From assembly GCF_014640175.1 (NCBI RefSeq), contig NZ_BMGL01000010.1:62001-126000 (forward strand): a DNA stretch of 64,000 bases, in the 5' to 3' direction. Each line of letters begins with the position of its first letter. Position 1 is the first letter of the stretch. Shown here in pieces: positions 8,465-17,760 of this stretch. The stretch comes from Psychroflexus salis (GTDB lineage Bacteria; Bacteroidota; Bacteroidia; Flavobacteriales; Flavobacteriaceae). The position numbers were made by a program, and so were the translations under genes. Under the pieces are notes generated by a model. That model was not told the DNA's origin. It ran no database searches and saw nothing but the letters and a program-made list of their open reading frames with translations.

Positions 8465-8917
8465 ATGGTAAACAGTAAAGATTTTGCTAAACGCTTGGAA
8501 AAAGTATTTAGTTATTACGAATTAAATGCATCTTCTTTTGCCGAAAAAATAGATGTGGGTAGGGCTTCTATTTCTCACCTACTCTCTGGAAGAAATAAAC
8601 CGAGTTTAGAATTTGTTTTAAAAGTTGTTAAGGCTTTTCCTGAAGTAGAACTGTATTGGTTGTTAAATGGTAAAGGAAGTTTTCCTGCTAAAAATGAAAC
8701 TAACCAAAAGCAAAGCCATGCTCCAAATCAAGAAGTTTTTAGAGATACCAATAAAACTGTAGACTCCAATTCAGTAACCAATTCAACATCTTTTATGCCT
8801 GCTACGCCCATGCATACTCATAACAAATCAGATTCGGCTATTCGCGAAATTGAACGTATTGTAATTTTTTATAAAGACGGAACTTTTGAAGCTTTTAACC
8901 CAACAAATCATGCGTAA
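8465..8917 (+). CDS. XRE-family helix-turn-helix regulator
   Basis: This 150-aa protein starts at the ATG at 8465 (MVNSKDFAKRLEKVFSYYEL); an upstream in-frame TTG at 8441 lies too close to the promoter. The Cro/CI-type HTH covers residues 5-60 (ASSFAEKIDVGRASISHLLS, then GRNKPSLEFVLKVV), followed by ELYWLLNGKGSFP, which is common to flavobacterial proteins of this kind. The middle is polar and low in complexity. The C-terminus (REIERIVIFYKDGTFEAF) is short and conserved-looking. It diverges from the M14 gene and may bind the shared control region. Confidence 0.88.
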   Translation: MVNSKDFAKRLEKVFSYYELNASSFAEKIDVGRASISHLLSGRNKPSLEFVLKVVKAFPEVELYWLLNGKGSFPAKNETNQKQSHAPNQEVFRDTNKTVDSNSVTNSTSFMPATPMHTHNKSDSAIREIERIVIFYKDGTFEAFNPTNHA

Positions 8918-8950
8918 TATCTTTCTATTTGTCTAATTTTGTAAAAAAAA

Positions 8951-9343
8951 ATGAAACCCTACTTCTACTCTACTTTATTCATCATTTCAAGTTTAAGTAT
9001 GCATTCTTGCTATGCGCCAGAGCAAAATTGTGCTAAATTTCAACAAGGAACTTTTGAGTTTGAAGCGCTGGTTGAAGGTGAATTAAAAAAAACACGTTTT
9101 TTGCGAAATGAAAGTTTTGAAATTGAATATTACGAAGGAAAAACCGATACTGCTCAAATTAGATGGATCAACGATTGTGAATATGTACTTAAGAGCCAAG
9201 ATCCTAAAAACAGACAGGAAGCACAAGCTATGCATTTTAAAATATTAACTACCGAAAACAATCAATACACCTTCGAATATTCTTTAGTTGGTAGCGACAA
9301 CAAACAACAAGGAACTGCTTATAAAGTGGTTAATGATGACTAA
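8951..9343 (+). CDS. Small flavobacterial lipoprotein (family often mislabelled topoisomerase IV)
   Basis: This 130-aa protein has a lipoprotein signal (LSMHSC, Cys20) and a soluble domain with FQQGTFEFEA, EIEYYEGKTDTAQIRWINDC and YTFEYSLVGSDNKQQGTAYK. I recognise the pattern from small Flavobacteriia proteins that databases sometimes call DNA topoisomerase IV; nothing here supports a topoisomerase role. It begins 33 nt after the XRE gene and may be co-transcribed. Function unknown. Confidence 0.75.
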   Translation: MKPYFYSTLFIISSLSMHSCYAPEQNCAKFQQGTFEFEALVEGELKKTRFLRNESFEIEYYEGKTDTAQIRWINDCEYVLKSQDPKNRQEAQAMHFKILTTENNQYTFEYSLVGSDNKQQGTAYKVVNDD

Positions 9344-9355
9344 ACCTCGTAAAAA

Positions 9356-9847
9356 CTAACGAGTTAATCTATCAATTATTTGTTCATGTTCAGGGTATTC
9401 TTCTAAAAGTTGCTTTTTATCAGCTAATTGAAAATCTTTAAAGTCAAATCCAGGAGAAACGGTGCAACCCACCAATGCATAAGCTTTTGTCTGTATCACT
9501 TCTGCTGCAAACCAAGTTTGGGCAGGTACTACAAATTGGGGTAATTCTCCTGCATTCCATGCATTACCTATTTTCTGCATCCTAAAAGTACCGTCGGGAG
9601 ATATAAGGTGTAAATGAATGCAACTTCCTTCATAAAAATGCCATATTTCATCCTGACTCACTTTATGAAATGCAGAATATGCTTCATTAGTAATTAAAAA
9701 GTAAATACAGGTAGAAAAGTTTCTTTTCCCATCTAAATCTTCTACAAATACATTTTTATTACTGCGATAGGTTTCTTTAAAATATCCACCTTCTGGATGT
9801 TTTTGTAATCCTAACTTTTGGATAATGTAATCTGCTTTATTATGCAT
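9356..9847 (-). CDS. Cupin superfamily protein (DUF985-type)
   Basis: This 163-aa protein matches the DUF985/cupin-5 family: LGLQKHPEGGYFKETYRS near the N-terminus, STCIYFLITNEAYSAFHKV, DEIWHFYEGSCIHLHLI with the metal-type histidines, and LVGCTVSPGFDFKDFQLA. The family folds as a single cupin barrel and has no firmly assigned reaction. It overlaps the pseudouridine synthase gene by 8 nt, so the two are probably translated from one mRNA. Confidence 0.87.
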   Translation of the reverse strand: MHNKADYIIQKLGLQKHPEGGYFKETYRSNKNVFVEDLDGKRNFSTCIYFLITNEAYSAFHKVSQDEIWHFYEGSCIHLHLISPDGTFRMQKIGNAWNAGELPQFVVPAQTWFAAEVIQTKAYALVGCTVSPGFDFKDFQLADKKQLLEEYPEHEQIIDRLTR

Positions 9848-10421
9848 AGTTAAACTTATTTACTTGTTGTACTTCACCCGCTTTCATTCCTTCGCAAGTT
9901 TCATTGCCAATTCGGTAGCGTACCAAACGCAATGTAGGAAAACCCACCTTCGCTGTCATTTTTCGAACTTGCCTAAACTTGCCTTCATTTAGCGTAATGC
10001 TAATCCAAGATGTTGGACCGTGCTTTTCGTTACGTATGGATTTAGTACGTTTTGGAAAATCGGGTATGGTTTCTAATTTTTTCGCCTTGCAGCTTAAAGT
10101 TTGATAAGCTTTTCCATGAATATTGATTTCTACACCATTTTTCAATTTATCGATAGCTTCTTCATGAATTAATCCATCTACTTGCACATAATATTCTTTT
10201 TCTACTTTTTTGCTTAAAACTTCGTAACTCAATTTGCCGTCTGTTGTTAATAATAATAAACCTTCCGATGTTTCATCTAGTCTTCCTATAGCCATTGTAG
10301 CTTCAGGAAAATGAAATAATTCACCTAAAAGGTGTTTGTTTTTTCGAGTGTTTTGATTATAAACAAATTGGCTTAAATAGCCATAAGGCTTAAAGAGTTT
10401 AAAGTGGAAATGTGCTTTCAA
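9840..10421 (-). CDS. RluE/RsuA-type pseudouridine synthase
   Basis: This 193-aa protein carries the pseudouridine synthase motif GRLDETSEGLLLLTTDG with catalytic Asp (about residue 49), and KFRQVRKMTAKVGFPTLRLV near the end. It begins directly with the catalytic domain (HFKLFKPYGYLSQF) and lacks an S4 domain, as in RluE, which modifies 23S rRNA; the exact site is not readable from sequence. The start appears to be a TTG at 10421. A TAAATTTG -7 box lies upstream at 10449-10456. Confidence 0.9.
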   Translation of the reverse strand: MKAHFHFKLFKPYGYLSQFVYNQNTRKNKHLLGELFHFPEATMAIGRLDETSEGLLLLTTDGKLSYEVLSKKVEKEYYVQVDGLIHEEAIDKLKNGVEINIHGKAYQTLSCKAKKLETIPDFPKRTKSIRNEKHGPTSWISITLNEGKFRQVRKMTAKVGFPTLRLVRYRIGNETCEGMKAGEVQQVNKFNYA

Positions 10422-10510
10422 AAATTTAAAATTATTTTACTTTTATTACAAATTTAAAAAGATTATAAGGCTTAAATTAGCAAATCTGAATTAATTTGAA
10501 GCATATTAAA

Positions 10511-11146
10511 ATGAGAGAACTGATTGAAGAGAATTACGCTCATATTTTTGAAAAAGATTTAATTACTGAAATTATTGAAGTGGGTACGTTAAAAGATGTA
10601 CCTAAAGGTGCTGAAATGATGCAAATTGGACAATATATAAAGTCTATGCCATTGTTATTAAATGGTGCCATTAAAATACTTCGGGAAGATAACGATGGTT
10701 TTGAATTGTTACTTTATTATATTGAAAAAGGAGAAACCTGTTCCATGACGTTGAATTGTTGCTTAAATCAAAAGCGTAGCGAAATAAAAGCAATAGCCGA
10801 AAAAGACACAGAATTAGTAATGGTGCCTATTCAAAAAATGGAAGAATGGATGGGAAAATACCGATCTTGGAGAAATTTTGTTTTAAATAGTTATAACGAA
10901 AGAATGGATGAGCTCCTAGAAGTTGTAGATGTTATTGCTTTTAAAAAAATGGATGAGCGTTTGTTAGAGTATTTAAAAAACAAACTAAGATACAGCGAAG
11001 ACAAAATAATTAAAAACACACATCAAGAAATTGCCTACGATTTGCATACATCTCGGGTTGTAATTTCTCGTTTATTGAAGACTTTAGAGAAAAATGGAAA
11101 TATTATCTTACACCGCAACTCCATAGAAGTTGTGCACATTAATTAA
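10511..11146 (+). CDS. Crp/Fnr family transcriptional regulator
   Basis: This 211-aa protein (from the ATG at 10511; an in-frame TTG at 10496 would add five residues) has a cyclic-nucleotide-binding fold at about residues 20-120. A Crp-type winged helix follows at about 145-205 (HQEIAYDLHTSRVVISRLLK). Cysteines in TCSMTLNCCLNQ could be a sensing site, but there is no classic Fnr cluster motif. Its stop overlaps the stop of the convergent ketosynthase gene by 3 nt. Ligand unknown. Confidence 0.88.
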   Translation: MRELIEENYAHIFEKDLITEIIEVGTLKDVPKGAEMMQIGQYIKSMPLLLNGAIKILREDNDGFELLLYYIEKGETCSMTLNCCLNQKRSEIKAIAEKDTELVMVPIQKMEEWMGKYRSWRNFVLNSYNERMDELLEVVDVIAFKKMDERLLEYLKNKLRYSEDKIIKNTHQEIAYDLHTSRVVISRLLKTLEKNGNIILHRNSIEVVHIN

Positions 11147-12414
11147 CTTGTATATTTTTTTAAAACTACAGCTGCATTAACATCTCCAAAGCCAAAACTT
11201 GCTTTTAATACATGAGTTATTTCGGTTTTGATACTTTCTTTTGGAAAAACTTCGTGGGGTAAAATTTGAACTATTTCTGGATGAATTTCCTGCAAATTTA
11301 AATTTCCAAAAACGAAATTATATCGAATTTGCAAGATAGAAGCTACCAATTCTATACTTCCCGCAGCTGCTAACGGGTGACCTATCATTCCTTTTAATGA
11401 GTTGATTTTAGGAAATTTATCCTTATGAATTTGAAGTGCTTCATACCAATTTTTTATTTCGAGAGCATCCATTTTCGTACCTGTTAAATGGCCATTTATG
11501 GTATCGATTAGATTTGCATCTACTTTAGCATCAATTAAAGCATCTTTAATGCATTTTTGTACTGACTTTGGATTAGGTGCCGTCATACTTCCGCCTTGGC
11601 GTTGTCCACCAGAATTAATATTTCCTCCAAGAATCTCTGCGTAAATAGTTGCATTTTTTTCTAATGCAGAAGTTAAACTTTCTAACATAATAGCTCCGGC
11701 ACCAGAAGATGGCACAAAACCACTGGCATCTTTGTCTAAAGGTTTAGATGCTTTTTCAGGATTTTCATTAAATTGGTTAGGTAAAATGCGTAAGGCATCG
11801 AAACCACCCCAAACATAAGGACCGCTATCGCTACAACTACCTACAAGTGCACGTTTTGCTTTACCATTTTTAATGCGTTCATAACCCATTAAAAGGGCTT
11901 CGGTTCCTGTTGTACAAGCAGAAGAGTTTGTGGTTACTTGGTTTCCTGCTCCAATTTTCCCACCTAAATATGCTGAAATTCCACTTGCCATAGTTTGTAC
12001 TACACTTGTACTGCCTAAGCGTCTTACCTTGGCCGCATCAATTAAATGAAAAGCTTCATGAAGTTTATCTACTCCTAAGATTCCTGTTCCAAAAATTACA
12101 GCTGTATCATAATCAATGTGGTTTGCTAAACGCTTAAGTTTTGCATCTTCATAAGCTTGTAAACCTGCAATTACTCCATAAATTAATCCAGTAGCTTTTA
12201 ATCCTTTTTGTTCTAATTGTGAAAAATACTGATTCAATAGTTCTTCATCTATATTAGGAATACCTGCAATTTGACAACTAAATTTTAATTTTTCTAGTTT
12301 GGGTATAAAAGCTATACCGCTTCGCATTTCGACTAAAGCTTTATAAAAATTTGCTAAACCAACGGCATTTGGTGCCGCTACTCCCATTCCTGTTACTACT
12401 ACTCTATTCTGCAT
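11143..12414 (-). CDS. Beta-ketoacyl-ACP synthase (FabF-like)
   Basis: This 423-aa ketosynthase has the full Cys-His-His triad: Cys167 in TTNSSACTTGTEAL, His309 in INGHLTGTKMDALE and His346 in LKGMIGHPLAAAGS. It catalyses decarboxylative condensation of malonyl-ACP with an acyl chain. I start it at the ATG at 12414 (MQNRVVVTGMGVAAP), which overlaps the dehydratase gene by 11 nt. It is not beside fabD, fabG or acpP, so it is probably a special-purpose enzyme for a polyene, pigment or lipid, not the housekeeping FabF. Confidence 0.88.
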   Translation of the reverse strand: MQNRVVVTGMGVAAPNAVGLANFYKALVEMRSGIAFIPKLEKLKFSCQIAGIPNIDEELLNQYFSQLEQKGLKATGLIYGVIAGLQAYEDAKLKRLANHIDYDTAVIFGTGILGVDKLHEAFHLIDAAKVRRLGSTSVVQTMASGISAYLGGKIGAGNQVTTNSSACTTGTEALLMGYERIKNGKAKRALVGSCSDSGPYVWGGFDALRILPNQFNENPEKASKPLDKDASGFVPSSGAGAIMLESLTSALEKNATIYAEILGGNINSGGQRQGGSMTAPNPKSVQKCIKDALIDAKVDANLIDTINGHLTGTKMDALEIKNWYEALQIHKDKFPKINSLKGMIGHPLAAAGSIELVASILQIRYNFVFGNLNLQEIHPEIVQILPHEVFPKESIKTEITHVLKASFGFGDVNAAVVLKKYTS

Positions 12415-12853
12415 TGTTATTATTAGTTTTAGTAAGCATTCCTGCAAGGGTTCCTTTAGCTATTAGTTGTTGATTAGCTAAACGTATTTCAATATTTACT
12501 TTCATTTTATTAAACCTAAAGTAAACTAAATTTGCTTTAACCCAAACGGTTTCATTGGGGTAAACTGGTTTAAAAAAATCAATTTGGGTTTCTGTTAAAG
12601 CAATAAAATGCCGATGTATTTGTGTATTAAGGTCTCCTATTAAATACAAACCTAAACAAGCGAGTCCGATTTGAGCAGCACATTCGGTTAAAATTACGCC
12701 TGGAGTTACTGGCTTATCTTTAAAATGTGCTGCATAAAAGCCCAGATTTTCTGAAAAAAAATAACTGCCAAGTATATGTTTTTCAGACACTTCTGAAATT
12801 TTATCGACAAATAAAAAGTCTTTTCCGTAGGGTAATTTCGAAATTAAATCCAT
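12404..12853 (-). CDS. FabZ-like 3-hydroxyacyl-ACP dehydratase
   Basis: This 149-aa hot-dog-fold protein has the FabZ active-site pair His43 and Glu57 in HFKDKPVTPGVILTE, with the expected 14-residue spacing. It begins like FabZ (LPYGKDFLFVDKISEV). It would dehydrate 3-hydroxyacyl-ACP intermediates made with the overlapping ketosynthase gene downstream. The pair suggests a dedicated elongation module that borrows its reductase and carrier protein from elsewhere. Confidence 0.85.
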   Translation of the reverse strand: MDLISKLPYGKDFLFVDKISEVSEKHILGSYFFSENLGFYAAHFKDKPVTPGVILTECAAQIGLACLGLYLIGDLNTQIHRHFIALTETQIDFFKPVYPNETVWVKANLVYFRFNKMKVNIEIRLANQQLIAKGTLAGMLTKTNNNNAE

Positions 12854-12928
12854 AAATTTATATCAATTCAACTAATATTCACTTTTTTAAAGTCTTACAC
12901 AATTAAATAAAAAGCTTTTATCAATTTT

Positions 12929-12954
12929 GTAACAATTTTCTTTTGTTTTCGTCC
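12929..12954 (+). promoter_or_regulatory. Candidate ECF-type promoter for the ABC exporter
   Basis: GTAAC (12929-12933), 16 nt, then CGTCC (12950-12954), about 20 nt before the TTG start of the ABC ATPase gene. The spacing and both boxes match the classic ECF consensus and parallel the promoter at 644-667. Confidence 0.5.
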
Positions 12955-12973
12955 TATTTATAAACAAATTTAA

Positions 12974-13885
12974 TTGGAAACAATCTTATCAATACACCAA
13001 CTCACTAAATTTTATGGTAAAAACAAAGCCGTAGACCAGGTCAGTTTTAAAATTGAAAAAGGCCATGTTTACGGTATTTTAGGACCAAATGGAAGTGGTA
13101 AGTCTACCACTTTAGGCATGATTTTAAATGTAGTAAACCCTAGCAGTGGATCTTTTTCTTGGTTTAATGGAAATTTAAATACACACGATGCTTTAAAGAA
13201 AATTGGAGCTATTATCGAGCATCCCAATTTTTATCCAAACATGTCTGCAATTGAAAATTTAGAACTTGTAACTAAAATTAAGTGCTTAACTCATCCCAAC
13301 TATCAAGAAAAACTCGAACTTGTAGGTTTATGGGATAGAAAAAACGATGCTTTTAAAACCTATTCATTAGGTATGAAACAGCGTTTAGCCATTGCTTCAG
13401 CTCTTTTAAATAATCCCGAAATTTTAATTCTAGATGAACCCACCAACGGTTTAGATCCACAGGGAATTCATCAAATACGTGCAATTATTCAAAAAATAGC
13501 CGCGCAAGGAACTACAATTTTATTGGCTTCACATTTGTTAGATGAAGTTGAAAAAATATGTTCTCATGTAATCATTTTACGCAACGGTAAAATGATTTAC
13601 GATGGTAGTGTTGATGCGATGAATGCCAGCCATGGTTATTTTGAAGTTGCAGCTGAAAACAGTGAAAAGTTAGAAGCATTTGCAAATCAAAATGAAGCAT
13701 TCGAAACGGTAATAAAATTACCTAATAATCTGTATAAGTTAATATTAAACAAACCAATGGAAGCTGATACTTTAAATGAAATGGCTTTTAAAAATGACCT
13801 TGTATTAAGTCACTTGGTTAAACGAAAAGAAAGTTTAGAAGAAAGTTTTTTAAACCTAACCAAAAACGAAGCCCAACATGCGTAG
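12974..13885 (+). CDS. ABC transporter ATP-binding protein
   Basis: This 303-aa ATPase has Walker A (GPNGSGKST, about residue 38), the signature (YSLGMKQRLAIASALL), Walker B (ILILDEPTNGLDPQG) and the switch His (LLASHLLDEVEKI). The C-terminal extension of about 90 residues is typical of drug, bacitracin or antibiotic exporters of the CcmA/BcrA type. The only plausible start is a TTG at 12974 (METILSIHQLTKFYG). It overlaps the permease gene by 8 nt. The substrate is not readable; induction by an ECF sigma factor is suggested by the upstream motif. Confidence 0.92.
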   Translation: METILSIHQLTKFYGKNKAVDQVSFKIEKGHVYGILGPNGSGKSTTLGMILNVVNPSSGSFSWFNGNLNTHDALKKIGAIIEHPNFYPNMSAIENLELVTKIKCLTHPNYQEKLELVGLWDRKNDAFKTYSLGMKQRLAIASALLNNPEILILDEPTNGLDPQGIHQIRAIIQKIAAQGTTILLASHLLDEVEKICSHVIILRNGKMIYDGSVDAMNASHGYFEVAAENSEKLEAFANQNEAFETVIKLPNNLYKLILNKPMEADTLNEMAFKNDLVLSHLVKRKESLEESFLNLTKNEAQHA

Positions 13886-14702
13886 ATTACTCTCAATTGA
13901 ATTGTTTAAACTTAAACAGAGTCGTTCGGCTAAAATACTAAGTATTATTTATTTTGTGCTATTTACATTTACAGCCCTTTTTGCTACTATTAATTTCGAT
14001 TTTGGTAGTATCAATTTTAGAATAGCCGACCAAGGTATTTTCAATTTTCCGTATATCTGGCATTTTAACACCTATATTATTTCCATCATTAAAATACTCT
14101 TGGCTATCGTTATGATTTCGATGATTACTAACGAATATAGTAACCGAACTTTAAAACAAAATTTAATTGATGGCTTAAGTAAAAAGGAATTTATTCTCTC
14201 TAAATTTTATGCAATTGTCTTATTTTCCTTAGCTTCTACTCTGCTTGTTTTTGTTGTTTCTCTCGTTTTAGGACTTATTTTTTCAGACTATACCGAAATT
14301 GGAATTATTTTTTCTGAATTAGAATACATCTTGGCTTATTTTGTAAAATTGGTTAGTTTCTTTTCTTTATGCATGTTCTTAGCCATTTTGGTTCGCAAGT
14401 CGGCTTTTACTTTGGGTTTTGTTTTTCTAATTTATTTAGGTGAATCTATTTTGGGTGGTATTTTGCGTTTTCAAGCTGAAGACTTTTTATTTATAGCAGA
14501 TTATTTTCCTTTAAATTCTATGAGTAACTTAATTGTTGAACCATTTACTAGGTTAGGTATTGTAAAATCGGCAACAGCACAAATTAATCCAGATTTTGTG
14601 AAAGATTATACAATAAGTTTATTCAAACTCATTATTCCTGTAATTTGGACTTTCATTTTTGTTTGGGGAAGTTTAAACCTATTAAAGAAACGAGATTTAT
14701 AA
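13878..14702 (+). CDS. ABC transporter permease (ABC-2 type)
   Basis: This 274-aa protein has about six transmembrane helices (near residues 19-40, 58-85, 110-133, 145-170, 172-195 and 243-266) and a large loop before the fifth or sixth. This fits ABC-2 permeases with a TNEYSNRTLKQNLIDGLSK coupling segment. It follows the ATPase gene with an 8-nt overlap and completes a two-component exporter. The substrate is unknown. Confidence 0.88.
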   Translation: MRRLLSIELFKLKQSRSAKILSIIYFVLFTFTALFATINFDFGSINFRIADQGIFNFPYIWHFNTYIISIIKILLAIVMISMITNEYSNRTLKQNLIDGLSKKEFILSKFYAIVLFSLASTLLVFVVSLVLGLIFSDYTEIGIIFSELEYILAYFVKLVSFFSLCMFLAILVRKSAFTLGFVFLIYLGESILGGILRFQAEDFLFIADYFPLNSMSNLIVEPFTRLGIVKSATAQINPDFVKDYTISLFKLIIPVIWTFIFVWGSLNLLKKRDL

Positions 14703-14763
14703 TTTTTTCGCTTTTAAATACTGTTAAACTTAACAATATCTTCAACAAAGTAAATTGAATTTT

Positions 14764-14771
14764 TACATTTG
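14764..14771 (+). promoter_or_regulatory. -7 box TACATTTG 10 nt before the start of the first T9SS protein
   Basis: TACATTTG fits TAnnTTTG. The TTG start codon follows after a 10-nt gap, so the mRNA leader would be only about 4-7 nt. The two next paralogues have the same arrangement with 9-nt gaps. Confidence 0.45.
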
Positions 14772-14781
14772 TTAAAAAAAG

Positions 14782-17610
14782 TTGAAAAGCTTATTTCTTT
14801 TATTTCTTTTAATTTTTTCTGTCTCTTCTTTCTCTCAAGGCGAAGCAAATAATTGGTATTTTGGTCAATTTGCCGGGGTAACTTTTAATACAAATCCGCC
14901 AAGCTCCTTAAATAATGGACAATTAACTACATTAGAAGGCTGCTCATCGATTTCAGATTCAGCTGGAAATTTAGTTTTCTATACAGATGGTAGAACGGTC
15001 TGGGACAAAGAACATAACATTATGCCCAATGCAGATTATTTTAATGGCACCGGATTAATGGGCGACCCTTCAAGTACTTCTAGCGGATTAATTGTTCCGC
15101 ATCCAACAAATCCAAACTTATATTATATTTTTACGGTAGATGAGCCACATCACAACAATGCGAATGCTTATCCTAATCAAGGTCCAGCTGATATAAATGG
15201 AAACTCTATACCCTTTTACGATGAAGGTTTCCAATTTACTATACCACAAGAAGACGATGGTTATAATCATGGGTTTAATTACAGTTTGGTAGATATGAAT
15301 CTTAGAAACGGTCTTGGCGATGTTATTCCAGACCAAAGAAACTTACATTTAGTAACATATGACGTAAATGATCCAGAAGAAATTAAATACAAATGTGCCG
15401 AAAAAATTACTGCAGTTGTAAACGACAATTGCAATTCAATTTGGGTAATTACACACTTTATCAATCGGTTTTATGCTTTTAGCATCGATGAAAATGGTGT
15501 AGACCCAAATCCAGTAATTACAGAAATTGGACCAACTATTCCTTTAAGTTCGTATCGTCGTGGTGCTCTAGGTTACTTAAAAGCTTCTCCTAATGGTGAA
15601 AAATTAATAGTTGCTAATCTTCAGAATGCCAATTCGGGTCAGAATACTGGAAACATCTATTTATACGATTTTAATAATGCTACTGGAGAACTAGAAAATC
15701 CTCTGCTTTTAAAAGACAATACATTAGCTTATGGGGTTGAATTCTCTCCAAATTCTAAAGTTGCTTATGCGACTTCTACTGGAGATTTACTGCAATGGAA
15801 TATAGAAGCAGACGACATCCTTAGTACCGAATATGTAGTACAAAATACAACAAATCTTGGTATTGCCATTCAATTAGCGCCTAACGGAAAAATATATTTT
15901 CCGCAACAACAAACATCATTATTAAAGGTTATTAATTCTCCCAATAATTTAGGGGAAAGTATGGGACTTTCAGATAGTCTTGATGATGGTGCTATTGATT
16001 TAGGAGAAAATATAGCTAGCATTGGTTTACCACCTTTTATACAATCTATTTTTACCTCCAGAATTGGTCTTTTAGAAGAAGGTGATACAAATCAAATAAA
16101 AACCCAACTAAAGCTTTGTGAAGGCGAAACTTTTGAGTTATCCTATACGCATGAAACTTCTGCAACTTACCAATGGTACGAAAATGGAGAGCCTATTGAA
16201 AATGAAACATCTTCCACTTTAGTAATTCCTTTAAATTTAGATAGTACAGAAAACTTAAATTATACCTTAGATGTTTTTCCAGATGATGGAGAATGTGCAC
16301 TCTCAGGAATTGCCAATGTATTAATTGAACCATTACCCCAAATCCAAAATGCAAGCATTAATAAATGTGTAACAGATATAGACGATTTTTCATCAGAATT
16401 TAATCTCAACGATGCGCAAGAAAATGTATTAACTAACAACTTAAATTCAAATGATTTTATTTTCTCGTATTTTCTAACCGAAGAAGAAGCTTATGTCGAT
16501 GAAAATGCTATTCAAAATGAAACAGAATTTACTTCTTTTAATGATACAACAATATTTGTTCGTGTAGAAAATGAAGTGCCAAATTGCTTCTCTGTTTCTG
16601 AAATCACTCTTCGTGTAACCGATTACACAGAAGGAGAAACCTATGATTTATTGCGTTGTGACGATAATTTAACAGGAATACAAAACTTTGATTTATCTGA
16701 AATTGAAAATAATATGGGTGCTGAAATATCTGGCTATTACGAAAGTATAAATGATGCACTTAACCAAAATAACAGTATTCTAAACTTTCAAACGTATACG
16801 AATGAAGAAAGCTATGCAAATGAAGTTTATTATCGCATCGAAAACAATACCTGTAGTACGATTGGTAAAGTAAATTTAACAGTATTTAATTTACCCATGC
16901 TTTCGGAAAGTTTTAATTACACATATTGTTTAGATAGTTATCCTGAAACCATTGAAATTAAACCAAATATAAATGAAAATGAAGCTGATTTATACAGCTA
17001 CTTTTGGCCACATTCAAACCAAACCACTTACCAAGTAAATATAAATGAAGCTGGAAATTATAGTGTATTAGTAACAGACCTAGATACAGGCTGTGAAGCC
17101 ATTCAACAAATTGAAGTAACTGGGGTTAATCTGGCTAGATTTAGCTTAGTAACACAAGATGCAACCCGTTATGATAATTTTATTGAAGTTGTTATTCACG
17201 ATGATAGTTTAAGTGAGTATGAGTTTGCACTTAATGATCCTTTTGGACCTTTTCAAGATTCACCGCGTTTTGAAAACCTTGAACCTGGTTTTTACACAGT
17301 TTATGTAAAAGAAATAAATGGGTGTGGTATTATTAAAAGAAATGTTGCGCTACTAGGAATAATGCCTTACTTCTCACCTAATAACGACGGAATAAATGAT
17401 TACTGGAAAGTTATTGGCCTAGATAATAATATTAGAGCTAAAATTAGAATATTTGATAGGTATGGGAAATTACTTCATGAGTTTGATGAAGCCAACACAG
17501 GTTGGGATGGCACCTATAATGGTAATTTAATGTTGAATAACGACTATTGGTATGCTATTCACTTAGATGATGGTCGAGTTTTGCGTGGAAACTTTACCTT
17601 GAAACGCTAA
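14782..17610 (+). CDS. T9SS type B sorting domain protein, tandem paralogue 1
   Basis: This 942-aa secreted protein begins at a TTG that gives a textbook signal peptide (MKSLFLLFLLIFSVSSFSQG). An N-terminal domain of about 400 residues carries conserved blocks (NNWYFGQFAGVTFNTNPP, GNLVFYTDGRTVWDKEHN, SSGLIVPHP, ITHFINRFYAF, GVEFSPNSK) and may fold as a beta-propeller. An Ig-like segment follows (YQWYENGEPIENETSS), then repeated beta-sandwich modules. The last 80 residues are the type B sorting domain (FSPNNDGINDYWKV ... WDGTYNGN ... NDYWYAI ... GNFTLKR). It is thus exported by T9SS to the cell surface or medium, probably as an adhesin or structural protein; the true role is unknown. Confidence 0.9.
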   Translation: MKSLFLLFLLIFSVSSFSQGEANNWYFGQFAGVTFNTNPPSSLNNGQLTTLEGCSSISDSAGNLVFYTDGRTVWDKEHNIMPNADYFNGTGLMGDPSSTSSGLIVPHPTNPNLYYIFTVDEPHHNNANAYPNQGPADINGNSIPFYDEGFQFTIPQEDDGYNHGFNYSLVDMNLRNGLGDVIPDQRNLHLVTYDVNDPEEIKYKCAEKITAVVNDNCNSIWVITHFINRFYAFSIDENGVDPNPVITEIGPTIPLSSYRRGALGYLKASPNGEKLIVANLQNANSGQNTGNIYLYDFNNATGELENPLLLKDNTLAYGVEFSPNSKVAYATSTGDLLQWNIEADDILSTEYVVQNTTNLGIAIQLAPNGKIYFPQQQTSLLKVINSPNNLGESMGLSDSLDDGAIDLGENIASIGLPPFIQSIFTSRIGLLEEGDTNQIKTQLKLCEGETFELSYTHETSATYQWYENGEPIENETSSTLVIPLNLDSTENLNYTLDVFPDDGECALSGIANVLIEPLPQIQNASINKCVTDIDDFSSEFNLNDAQENVLTNNLNSNDFIFSYFLTEEEAYVDENAIQNETEFTSFNDTTIFVRVENEVPNCFSVSEITLRVTDYTEGETYDLLRCDDNLTGIQNFDLSEIENNMGAEISGYYESINDALNQNNSILNFQTYTNEESYANEVYYRIENNTCSTIGKVNLTVFNLPMLSESFNYTYCLDSYPETIEIKPNINENEADLYSYFWPHSNQTTYQVNINEAGNYSVLVTDLDTGCEAIQQIEVTGVNLARFSLVTQDATRYDNFIEVVIHDDSLSEYEFALNDPFGPFQDSPRFENLEPGFYTVYVKEINGCGIIKRNVALLGIMPYFSPNNDGINDYWKVIGLDNNIRAKIRIFDRYGKLLHEFDEANTGWDGTYNGNLMLNNDYWYAIHLDDGRVLRGNFTLKR

Positions 17611-17743
17611 ATACTTTAACCAAAAGCCTAATTTTTAAAGTAAGTGTTGTGTAAACTAAAAATTAACCGGTAAAAATCTATGCATATAACCTATAAGCAT
17701 TTGTTAAATTCAAAAATCTACCTACTTATTCATCTACTTAGAT

Positions 17744-17751
17744 TATTTTTG
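17744..17751 (+). promoter_or_regulatory. -7 box TATTTTTG 9 nt before a GTG start
   Basis: TATTTTTG fits TAnnTTTG and lies inside the open frame that extends upstream from 17761, which supports a start downstream of it. The GTG at 17761 follows after exactly 9 nt. Confidence 0.45.
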
Positions 17752-17760
17752 TTGAAAAAG

